This document shows positions 1-5,297 of a stretch of 5,297 nt of DNA, one piece after another. Numbering within the stretch: the first letter of the stretch is position 1; every line of letters begins with the position of its first letter. The position numbers and the translations under genes were made by a program. Below the pieces are notes generated by a model that saw only the letters and a program-made list of their open reading frames with translations, was not told the DNA's origin and did no database searches. Source of the stretch: Alphaproteobacteria bacterium (GTDB lineage Bacteria; Pseudomonadota; Alphaproteobacteria; Rhizobiales; Xanthobacteraceae); contig VAZH01000398.1 in NCBI GenBank assembly GCA_005884465.1, positions 1-5,297 on the forward strand. Direction: 5' to 3'.

Positions 1-816
1 CAGGCGAGCGTCCATCGATTTCTCTATAGGAAGAACGGCTGCGACATCCTGCGTTGTGAGCAATGCGGTCTCGGGCGAGCTGAGACGATGGGCTTCGACC
101 CGAAGAGCTATTATACCAGCGACTATTTTTCCGGGGAGCGTCCCGACGGCTACGCGGATTATATCGGCACAGAAAACATCCTTCGCCGTGAGTTTGCAGG
201 AACCGTGGAGTTCATCCGAAAGTTCCGCGCTTCCGGGCGATTGCTTGACGTCGGATGCGCCTACGGTTTTTTTCTGCACGAAGCAAAGCGCTTCTTCGAT
301 GTGTCAGGGATCGAGCTTGCCGAGGACGCCGCCGAACACTGCCGACGATCGGGCTTGAACGTGTTCACCGGTCAAGCCGACGAGACCCTTCTTGGGCGGC
401 TCGGCACAACCGACGTTATCGTGTTGCTCGACGTTATCGAGCACTTGCCATCCCCCCGCGACACAATCGCGCTCCTCGTGAATCATCTCGACCCCGGTGG
501 GATCATCGTGATTACCACGGGAGATTTTGGCTCGCTGTATTCAAGAGTTGCCGGGGCGCACTGGCGGCTGATGACACCGCCGCAGCACCTATGGTTCTTT
601 TCGCAGGCGAGCATGCAGGCCATGGCGACCTCCCTCGGTCTCGAAGTCGAACATCTCGACCATCCATGGAAAGTTGTGCCATTGTCGCTAATCAGTTTTC
701 AGCTCACACGCATGTCTGGCCTTAGACCCAAACGCATAGCGATATCAAACCGGCTGGGGCTGCCGGTCAACTTATTCGATGCCATGCGCGTCGTGCTGCG
801 GAAGCCAAGCCGATGA
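1..816 (+). CDS. Class I SAM-dependent methyltransferase, 5'-partial
   Basis: This is a Methyltransf_23/UbiG-like methyltransferase that transfers a methyl group from S-adenosylmethionine, probably to a sugar or sugar-linked substrate given its neighbours; the substrate cannot be read from the sequence. The frame is open to the left edge, giving 271 visible residues. Counted from base 1, there is a Cys19-x2-Cys22-Gly half of a zinc ribbon (RCEQCG), a YYTSDYFSG segment at about 37-45, the SAM-binding motif I LLDVGCAYGFF at 81-91, DVIEHLPSP at 144-152, and PPQHLWFFS at about 193-201, all usual for this family. The first ATG in frame, at 88, lies after the zinc ribbon half and is unlikely to be the real start; the start and first Cys pair should be upstream of the window. 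The stop at 814-816 overlaps the ATG of the next gene (ATGA). Family call is firm; the substrate is unknown. Confidence 0.88.
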   Translation, partial: QASVHRFLYRKNGCDILRCEQCGLGRAETMGFDPKSYYTSDYFSGERPDGYADYIGTENILRREFAGTVEFIRKFRASGRLLDVGCAYGFFLHEAKRFFDVSGIELAEDAAEHCRRSGLNVFTGQADETLLGRLGTTDVIVLLDVIEHLPSPRDTIALLVNHLDPGGIIVITTGDFGSLYSRVAGAHWRLMTPPQHLWFFSQASMQAMATSLGLEVEHLDHPWKVVPLSLISFQLTRMSGLRPKRIAISNRLGLPVNLFDAMRVVLRKPSR

Positions 817-1169
817 GCGATCGTCTTTCGCTGAGGCAAGTTGCCGCGCTCATGGGCTAGGCAGCGGCCACGGCTGGCGGCCAGCTGCTGTTCAAAACGC
901 CGGCGCTGCGGGGGGCTGGCGATGGTCCGCTCGCCGAGCGGATCGCCGGCTTTCTGCTCAACGGGTATTTTTTTCGTTGCGCTCATTCTCTACGCCGCGC
1001 TGACCGTTCTGTGGGTCTGGATCCTGAGCTTTACCCGCCCTCGCGCGCCTATCCGTTCCTCGCGCTTGCATTTGCGCTCACGCCAGCGCTTGGTTGCCGA
1101 ACCGTTGTCGATGCGGCTGTGATCTGCATCGTGCTGATTTTGTGTGGGCTTTTCTTCATTGCGGGATGA
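813..1169 (+). pseudogene. Decayed small DMT/EamA (ArnE/ArnF-like) membrane transporter
   Basis: This is the remnant of a four-helix transporter of about 120 residues, of the SMR/EamA type that includes the ArnE/ArnF lipid-linked sugar flippase. It starts at ATG 813, overlapping the methyltransferase stop. After 15 codons an in-frame TAG (858-860) interrupts it. The same frame then gives TAGGQLLFKTPALRGAG and a helix start ending in LLNGYFF. At the T7 run 968-974 an extra base moves the frame by one, and VALILYAALTVLWVWILSFT follows. A one-base loss near 1034-1040 restores the first frame, giving SRAYPFLALAFALTPALG. The remaining homology is broken: EPLSMRL (1099-1119) is in the other frame, then AVICIVLILCGLFFIAG runs in the first frame to TGA 1167-1169. 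The pieces in order spell one recognisable transporter, with residues missing around 1092-1098 and 1117-1120. No start codon allows the second part to be made whole. Pseudogene is the best call; the exact subfamily is inferred. Confidence 0.8.
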
Positions 1170-1172
1170 GCG

Positions 1173-1859
1173 ATGGCGTCGCGGGCGCCGCAAGTATGGG
1201 TTGTCATCGCTGCCTACAATGAGGCACCGGTGATCGCGAGCGTCGTCGCCGACGTCAAGCGCGCTGGATATCGCGCCCTCGTCGTCGATGATGGCTCGAC
1301 CGACGCGACAGGTGCCGTTGCCGCTGAAGCAGGTGGTATCGTGGTGCGACATTCCATCAATTTAGGGCAGGGCGCCGGACTTCAAACCGGCATCGAATTC
1401 GCGCTTACCGAGGGGGCTGACGTCATCGTGACGTTCGATGCCGATGGGCAGCACCGCGCCGCCGACATCGCCGTACTGATCGATGCGTTGGCCAGGCAAG
1501 GCGCCGATTTCGCGCTCGGCAGCCGTTTCCTTGGGACTTCGCTCAACCAGCCGCTGTCGCGGCGCGTGTTGCTCAAGGCGGCGACCTTGTTCACGCGCCT
1601 CACAACCGGATTGCGCGTCACCGACACCCACAACGGCCTGCGCGCGATGACGCGCCGGGGTGCGAGCAGCATCAACCTTCGCCAAAATCGGATGGCCCAC
1701 GCCTCTGAGATTCTTCACCAGATCGCTGCCAGCGGACTCAATTACGTCGAAGCGCCTGTGAGGATCGAGTACAGCGCCTATTCGCTCGCCAAAGGTCAAA
1801 CGCTCGGCGACACACTGATGATCCTGGTAGACCTGTTCGCGCGGAGGCTCCACCGATGA
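1173..1859 (+). CDS. Family 2 glycosyltransferase, polyprenyl-phosphate sugar synthase type
   Basis: This 228-residue protein is a GT2 (GT-A fold) glycosyltransferase of the DPM1/DPG_synthase-like group, which move a sugar from a nucleotide donor onto a polyprenyl-phosphate carrier at the cytoplasmic face of the membrane. Visible motifs are VVIAAYNE at 10-17, VVDDGSTD at 37-44, the metal-binding DADGQH at 89-94 (Asp89 and Asp91), GSRF at 116-119, DTHNGLRAM at 151-159, and MAHASEIL at 174-181 with a likely catalytic-region Glu179. The C-terminal YSAYSLAKGQ at 200-209 is typical of bacterial members. It has no C-terminal membrane helices, which fits its overlap with a separate DUF2304 membrane gene. 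The ATG at 1173 lies three bases after the stop of the decayed transporter, with GGGATGAG just upstream as a possible ribosome site; the premature stop in the upstream gene could reduce coupled translation. All key motifs are intact. The sugar and acceptor are not known. Confidence 0.92.
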   Translation: MASRAPQVWVVIAAYNEAPVIASVVADVKRAGYRALVVDDGSTDATGAVAAEAGGIVVRHSINLGQGAGLQTGIEFALTEGADVIVTFDADGQHRAADIAVLIDALARQGADFALGSRFLGTSLNQPLSRRVLLKAATLFTRLTTGLRVTDTHNGLRAMTRRGASSINLRQNRMAHASEILHQIAASGLNYVEAPVRIEYSAYSLAKGQTLGDTLMILVDLFARRLHR

Positions 1860-2188
1860 TTGCGCAGCTCATCCTCACTGCATTTTTGCTTGGCATTTTG
1901 CTCTATGCTTTGACCGAGTACCGGCGTTCGCCGGCAGTCGGGCTCATCGCCGTGCTCGCTGCGTTCGGCGGGCTCTATTTCGTCTGGGTTCCTTCGCACG
2001 CGACCCATCTTGCAGAATTCGTCGGCATCGGCCGCGGTGTCGACCTCATTATCTATATCTGGATCGTGATCAGTCTGCTCCTTCTACTCAATCTCCACCT
2101 CAAGCTGCGCGCGCATTTAGAGCTGATCACCGTACTGGCGAGGGAACTTGCCATCGTGAACGCCCGTTCGCACCGATCGACGTCATGA
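1856..2188 (+). CDS. DUF2304 family small membrane protein
   Basis: This is a 110-residue integral membrane protein with three predicted helices, at about 1-19, 27-45 and 63-82, followed by a short charged, possibly coiled-coil tail (about 83-105, ending LARELAIVNARS). The GIGRGVDLIIYIW segment at 58-70 is the characteristic DUF2304 signature. Members are very often encoded directly after a DPM1-like GT2 gene, and here the ATG overlaps the glycosyltransferase stop (ATGA at 1856-1859), so the two are translationally coupled. A role as membrane partner or anchor of the glycosyltransferase is inference from that pairing; no biochemical function is assigned to the family. The frame is intact. Confidence 0.88.
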   Translation: MIAQLILTAFLLGILLYALTEYRRSPAVGLIAVLAAFGGLYFVWVPSHATHLAEFVGIGRGVDLIIYIWIVISLLLLLNLHLKLRAHLELITVLARELAIVNARSHRSTS

Positions 2189-2342
2189 GCCCACGAGTCG
2201 CCGGGTTCCGCCCTGTTGGTCGGTTGATCCAAGTGGCCTTTCCATGAGCAGACGACGATACTCTCTGGGACCAGATCATCAGGCCTGGGGTCTAAGGGCG
2301 GCCGGGATTTCAAACAGCGCTATTTCATGATTGGGTGACGAG
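2189..2342 (+). other. Gap between DUF2304 and DUF2142 genes with two tiny coupled frames
   Basis: This 154-base stretch has no gene I can recognise. Two very short frames chain through it by ATGA-type overlaps: ATG 2185 (overlapping the DUF2304 stop) encodes 20 residues to TGA 2245-2247, and ATG 2244 (overlapping that stop) encodes 28 residues to TGA 2328-2330. Neither peptide has a recognisable motif or hydrophobic segment. They may be chance frames or the worn ends of a deleted gene. No promoter or terminator is convincing here, so DUF2142 is probably transcribed with the genes before it. Confidence 0.4.
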
Positions 2343-3837
2343 ATGCTGCACCGCGCCTCCGTGCACAAGTCTGACGCTGCCCCGAGCGCGCTGTCGCGCA
2401 TCGGAAGGCGATTTGGGAGTTGGCCGGCAATCGCCTTTGCCTTGCTCTCGCTTTTCTTCGGATCGGCTATCATCGTTGTCAATCCGCCACTACGCGGACC
2501 GGACGAGATATCGCATTTTCTGCGTATTTATTCGTACACACGAGGCGAGCTTCTGCCCGTCACCGAGATCAATGGCCGCAAGGGAGTCTTCGTGGAGCGC
2601 GTGCTCTACGAACGGCTCCATTTCTTCAAGGACTCGGGGGAATGGTTCGCCACATCTCTTCAACAGCACAAGGGAAAATGGTTCGCTAGGTCCAGAGAGG
2701 AGGGAGTCCGCTACGGCCAGATCATGGCCGAGTATCATGACATCATCGGCGCGAGAGATGATGAGGCCGCACAAACGCCTGTGTTCGCGCCGTTTGCCGG
2801 CACAGAAGGCTACAGTCCGGTCGCCTATGCTCCTTATATCCTCGCGGCAGCCATCGGACGTCTGCTCAGCCTCGATTTGCCCGAACTGCTGTTCCTGATG
2901 CGCTTCCTCGGCCTGGTCGTTTTCACGGTGGTGACGGCCTACGCCATCGCGGTCACTCCGACCCTCCAATGGGCGTTCGTGTTGATCGCGATGCTGCCGG
3001 TATCGCTCTATAACCGCGTTGTTCTTAGCGCGGACGGTGCGGCGCTCAGCTATGCGCTGGTGATCACCGCACTCTGCTTCAGAGCCGCATTGAATCCCTC
3101 CGACGGGCGCGTCTGGGAGCGCTCGCTATGGATGACGGTATGTGTACTCGCCAAGCAGCCGCAGATTGTTTTCGTGCTGTTGGAGTTGATGTCCGGCCGG
3201 CTCGGGGAGCTCCTTGGCCGGTGGAAGAGCATTGCGATCGTGGTACTGCCGGGCGTTATCCTGTCGCCGCTGTGGGTGGTCGGAGTCTCAGCGGACGTAG
3301 CGGCGTGGCGCGTCCGGGAGGGACACGACTATCCGGTAGAGCAGTTTGATCCGCTGTGGAAACTCGCTTACATGTGGGAGCATCCATTTCATTTCCCGCT
3401 GGCGACATGGACGGCCCTCCGCGAATGGGGCGCCCCGCTATGGCCGGAACTCATTGGCATCCTGGGCTGGCAGGACATTGTGCTTCGGCCCTGGACTTAT
3501 ATCATGCTCACGGCCCTCCTCCTGCTCGTCCCGCTGCAAAAATTGCCGCTGGGTGCACCGCGTGCGCGCGTGGCGATCATGGCAGGCCTTGCCGTCCTCA
3601 GCTACTTTGTCTTGGTCTATCTGATTTTTTTCCCTCACCTACACGCCTGTCGCTTCGCCCCATGTCTTGGGCGTTCAAGGACGTTACTTCGTCATCGCCC
3701 TGCCCATGGCTGCGATCTTCATGGCCTCGCTGATCAACCTCGAATTACCGCGCGGCGTGCCTGCGCTGGTCGCGATTACCGGCTCAATGATTGCGGGAGT
3801 CACGTCCGTGGACGCGGTGCTGAAAGCGCACTGGTGA
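2343..3837 (+). pseudogene. DUF2142 multi-spanning membrane protein (GT-C-like), frameshifted near its C-terminus
   Basis: This gene would encode a protein of about 497 residues of the DUF2142 family, multi-helix membrane proteins resembling GT-C glycosyltransferases that use lipid-linked sugars. Counted from ATG 2343, helix 1 is at about 29-47 and is followed by NPPLRGPDEISHF (47-59), whose Asp54-Glu55 pair is the conserved acidic motif of the first outer loop. A large polar loop (about 60-155) and many further helices follow. At 3625-3634 (T7 then C3) there is one base too many: the reading frame leaves the family after VYLIFF. The other frame continues exactly as expected with LTYTPVASPHVLGVQGRYF and then VIALPMAAIF, ending HW and TGA at 3835-3837. 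GVQGRYF is the usual C-terminal signature. Without the correction translation runs to 4034 with about 133 unrelated residues. ATG 2343 is preferred over TTG 2331 because it has GGG plus GACGAG upstream and the usual N-terminus. Family call is strong; real mutation versus sequencing error is open. Confidence 0.85.
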
Positions 3838-4040
3838 TGTGGGCCAGGGGCGGACACGTGTGCAGCACTAGTTTTTTAGGTCCGCTCCGGGTGTGCGCCG
3901 CGCAAAGGTGGCGCTTTCCAGTGGTTGCAAATCCGGCAACCGCGCCGCGCGGGCATGGAGCATGTCCGCTTCGGGTCATTGGACTAAACCGCTCGCGCGG
4001 TAGCTCGCTGCGGCGGGGGCACGGATTCACATAGCGCGAC
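3838..4040. other. Intergenic stretch between the glycan operon and the mobile element
   Basis: I see no credible gene. An 8-base palindrome ACACGTGT lies at 3854-3861, followed by a T6 run at 3872-3877. A hairpin with stem GGTTGC/GCAACC (3923-3928 and 3936-3941) can be extended by a wobble pair and one more pair, and another short stem ACCGC/GCGGT (about 3989-4002) follows. None has a U-tract placed like an intrinsic terminator. The left end of the mobile element must lie somewhere in or at the edge of this stretch, most likely close to 4041. Confidence 0.45.
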
Positions 4041-4101
4041 GGGGTGTCCTGTCTTGAAGATGAGGGGCTAGCAACCTCTCACTCAAGACAGGAGCATCCC
4101 C
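4041..4101 (+). promoter_or_regulatory. Long hairpin covering the recombinase ribosome binding site
   Basis: A perfect 11-bp inverted repeat, TCCTGTCTTGA at 4047-4057 and TCAAGACAGGA at 4083-4093, is flanked by outer pairing of GGGGTG (4041-4046) with CATCCCC (4095-4101) across small bulges. The 25-base interior can form a second stem of GAGG (4062-4065) with CCTC (4075-4078). The 3' arm holds the Shine-Dalgarno AGGAG at 4090-4094, seven bases before ATG 4102. Folding in RNA would hide it, so translational control of the recombinase is plausible. As single-stranded DNA the same hairpin could mark the element's end. The structure is seen directly; both roles are inference. Confidence 0.65.
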
Positions 4102-5022
4102 ATGACCGACGAGGCCATGAGCCCGTTGCGCCGGCGCATGATCGAAGACATGACGATCCGCAAGTTAGCGCCGAAGACCCAGCAAGGCTATATCCGCACC
4201 GTCAAGAACCTCGCCGCATTCCTCGGTCGGTCGCCCGATACGGCGAGCTTCGAAGACGTCCGGCGCTTTCAGCTGCATCTGGCGGCGAACGGTGCCGACA
4301 CCCCGACTCGCAATCACACCGTATCGGCATTGCGGTTCTTTTTCAGGGTCACGCTCAAGCGGTACGCCATCGTCGAGCACACCCACTTCATTCATGAGCT
4401 CCGCAAGCTGCCGGTGGTGCTGAGTCCGGAAGAGGTAGCGCGGCTGCTCGATGCGGCGCCAGGGCTCAAGTACAGGGCGGCGCTGAGCGTGGCCTATGGC
4501 GCAGGCCTGCGCGCTGCCGAAGTGGTTTCGCTCAAGGTCTCCGACATCGACAGCAAACGTATGCTGATCCGCGTGGAGCAGGGCAAAGGCCGCAAAGACC
4601 GCAACGTGATGCTGTCGCCGCACCTGCTGGACCTGCTGCGTGCCTGGTGGCGGGCGGCGCGACCCCAGGGCTGGCTGTTTCCGGGTCGCGATCCGGTGCA
4701 GCCAATGACGACGCGCCAACTCAATCGCGCCTGCCATGCCGCGGCCCATCTGGCCGAGATCAACAAGCGCGTATCGCTCCACACCTTACGGCACAGCTTC
4801 GCCACCCATCTGCTCGAGCAGCACACCGACATTAGGGTGATCCAGGTGCTGCTCGGTCACGCCAAGCTCGACAACACGGCACTCTATACCCGTGTCGCCA
4901 CCAAGATGATCAGTGAAGTCATGAGCAAAGCGCGGCGCGCGTGTCGCGCCCGGCTTTGGAGGTCGCGGGTATCTTCCGCGACCACGGACCGGCGTGGCGT
5001 CAAGCCAACGCTGGCCATGTGA
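4102..5022 (+). CDS. Tyrosine recombinase/integrase (XerC/XerD type) of an IS91-like element
   Basis: This 306-residue protein is a phage-integrase-family tyrosine recombinase, which cuts and rejoins DNA through a covalent phosphotyrosine. An N-terminal SAM-like core-binding domain spans about 8-100 (TQQGYIRTVKNLAAFLG at 26-42), and the catalytic domain about 105-275. All six catalytic residues are present: Arg137 (GAGLRAAE), Lys162 (QGKGRKDR), His227 and Arg230 (HTLRHSFATHLLE), His253 (LLGHAKL) and nucleophile Tyr262 (LYTRVA). ATG 4102 has AGGAG at the right distance; ATG 4117 (MSPLRRRMIEDM) also resembles family N-termini. Homologues usually end soon after EVMSPL; here after EVMS (272-275) the last 31 residues are basic, Arg-rich and read from the transposase region in a different frame, so the normal end has been lost. 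The 82-base overlap with the transposase gene follows from this. The catalytic core is intact, so activity is possible. Its role in IS91-type transposition is not established. Confidence 0.9.
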   Translation: MTDEAMSPLRRRMIEDMTIRKLAPKTQQGYIRTVKNLAAFLGRSPDTASFEDVRRFQLHLAANGADTPTRNHTVSALRFFFRVTLKRYAIVEHTHFIHELRKLPVVLSPEEVARLLDAAPGLKYRAALSVAYGAGLRAAEVVSLKVSDIDSKRMLIRVEQGKGRKDRNVMLSPHLLDLLRAWWRAARPQGWLFPGRDPVQPMTTRQLNRACHAAAHLAEINKRVSLHTLRHSFATHLLEQHTDIRVIQVLLGHAKLDNTALYTRVATKMISEVMSKARRACRARLWRSRVSSATTDRRGVKPTLAM

Positions 5023-5297
5023 GCCTCGACCAGTTGAAGGTCATGTCGGCGATCGAGCGCTGCCGCACGGCGGCCCTCGGCGGCCATGTCGCGCGCTGCG
5101 AGGACTGCTCGCACACGCTTATCGCCTACAACTCCTGCCGCAACCGACATTGTCCGAAGTGCCAGGGCGCAGCGGCAAAGGAATGGCTCGCCGAGCGCGA
5201 GGCCGAGCTGTTGCCGGTGCCGTATTATCACGTCGTGTTCACGCTGCCGGCGGCCGTCGCCGACATCGCCTACCAGAACAAGCCAGTGATCTACGAT
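4941..5297 (+). CDS. IS91-family transposase, 3'-partial (zinc-binding N-terminal domain)
   Basis: This is the first 119 residues of an IS91-type Y2 (HUH-like) transposase, the enzyme that nicks and replicates the element by a rolling-circle mechanism. The start GTG 4941 gives SRPALEVAGIFRDHGPAWR, the usual N-terminus of these proteins, and an in-frame stop at 4914-4916 rules out a longer form. The zinc-binding domain shows Cys41, Cys53-x2-Cys56, and SCRNRHCPKC with Cys66, Cys71 and Cys74. YYHVVFTLP at 95-103 opens the Y2_Tnp catalytic region. The His-hydrophobic-His motif and the tandem tyrosines lie beyond the window, so whether the gene is complete cannot be judged. No good Shine-Dalgarno precedes the GTG; translation probably depends on ribosomes from the overlapping recombinase gene. 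Confidence 0.9.
   Translation, partial: MSRPALEVAGIFRDHGPAWRQANAGHVSLDQLKVMSAIERCRTAALGGHVARCEDCSHTLIAYNSCRNRHCPKCQGAAAKEWLAEREAELLPVPYYHVVFTLPAAVADIAYQNKPVIYD

Larger units (their letters stand above)
4041..5297 (+). mobile_element. IS91-family element with an accessory tyrosine recombinase, 3'-partial
   Basis: A tyrosine recombinase gene followed, in the same direction, by an IS91-type zinc-finger/Y2 transposase is a known variant architecture of the IS91 family, whose members are thought to move by rolling-circle replication from an ori end downstream of the transposase to a ter end upstream of it. The hairpin at 4041-4101 is a reasonable candidate for part of the ter (left) end. The exact left boundary cannot be set from one copy, because IS91 elements lack terminal inverted repeats and make no target duplication. 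The right (ori) end is outside the window. Confidence 0.75.

Noticed and set aside
841..1122. Plus-strand frame of 93 codons as a separate small gene
   Set aside because: Only its middle (VALILYAALTVLWVWILSFT) and EPLSMRL belong to a protein family; its start is out of frame with the transporter, so it is a by-product of the frameshifts.
1362..1853. Minus-strand open frame of 163 codons opposite the glycosyltransferase
   Set aside because: It mirrors an intact GT2 gene with all motifs and has no recognisable features of its own.
3921..3943. Hairpin GGTTGC/GCAACC as a terminator of the glycan operon
   Set aside because: It is followed by GC-rich sequence with no T run, so it does not meet the criteria for an intrinsic terminator.
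3961..3980. Segment with TCCGCTTCGGGTCA resembling an intergenic repeat familiar from rhizobial genomes
   Set aside because: Only one copy is in the window and the resemblance is from memory; it cannot be supported as a repeat without a genome search.
2331..4034. A single uninterrupted 567-residue protein
   Set aside because: It begins at a TTG upstream of a better ATG at 2343, and after about base 3633 it reads out of frame while the true C-terminus is in another frame ending at 3837.
4165..4782. Long minus-strand open frame (205 codons) inside the recombinase gene
   Set aside because: It is the reverse-strand shadow of a high-GC gene whose plus-strand product has a complete catalytic signature; the minus product shows no motif.
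1..5297. CRISPR arrays, tRNA or rRNA genes, or a novel defence system
   Set aside because: No spaced direct repeats and no tRNA-like or rRNA-like segments were seen, and every substantial frame belongs to a glycan-pathway or IS91-element family.

Overview
This 5.3 kb, GC-rich window reads entirely on the + strand. It has two parts: the end of a cell-surface glycan or glycolipid operon (about 1-3837), and the start of an IS91-type mobile element that runs off the right edge (about 4041-5297). Codon bias and protein style suggest an alphaproteobacterium, most like the Bradyrhizobium/Nitrobacter/Rhodopseudomonas group. That is an impression from the sequence; no database was searched.

Region 1, the glycan operon. 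In order: a SAM-dependent methyltransferase whose beginning lies outside the window (1-816); a badly decayed small four-helix DMT/SMR-type transporter of the ArnE/ArnF flippase kind (813-1169); an intact family 2 glycosyltransferase of the polyprenyl-phosphate sugar synthase type (1173-1859); a small DUF2304 membrane protein (1856-2188); and a DUF2142 multi-spanning membrane protein (2343-3837) broken by one frameshift near its end. Stop/start overlaps of the ATGA type join the methyltransferase to the transporter and the glycosyltransferase to DUF2304, so this was a translationally coupled unit. The ensemble resembles the Arn logic: load a sugar on a lipid carrier, flip it, then transfer it outside the cytoplasm by a large membrane protein. 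The flippase-like gene has a nonsense codon, two frameshifts and internal losses, and the DUF2142 gene has a +1 shift. The pathway is therefore probably dead or dying here, unless the homopolymer shifts are sequencing errors.

Region 2, 3838-4040, is about 200 bases without a credible gene, holding only weak inverted repeats.

Region 3, the mobile element. A long imperfect hairpin (4041-4101) sits directly in front of a tyrosine recombinase gene (4102-5022) and its 3' arm contains that gene's Shine-Dalgarno sequence. The recombinase has all six catalytic residues, but its last ~30 residues are read in the wrong frame of the following gene. That gene is an IS91-family transposase starting at GTG 4941; only its zinc-binding N-terminal domain and the first strand of the catalytic domain are in the window. 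The recombinase plus IS91 transposase pairing is a known variant layout of the IS91 family, not a new system. The most notable points are the hairpin over the ribosome binding site, the abnormal recombinase/transposase junction, and the two gene-breaking shifts at T7 tracts in the neighbouring operon.
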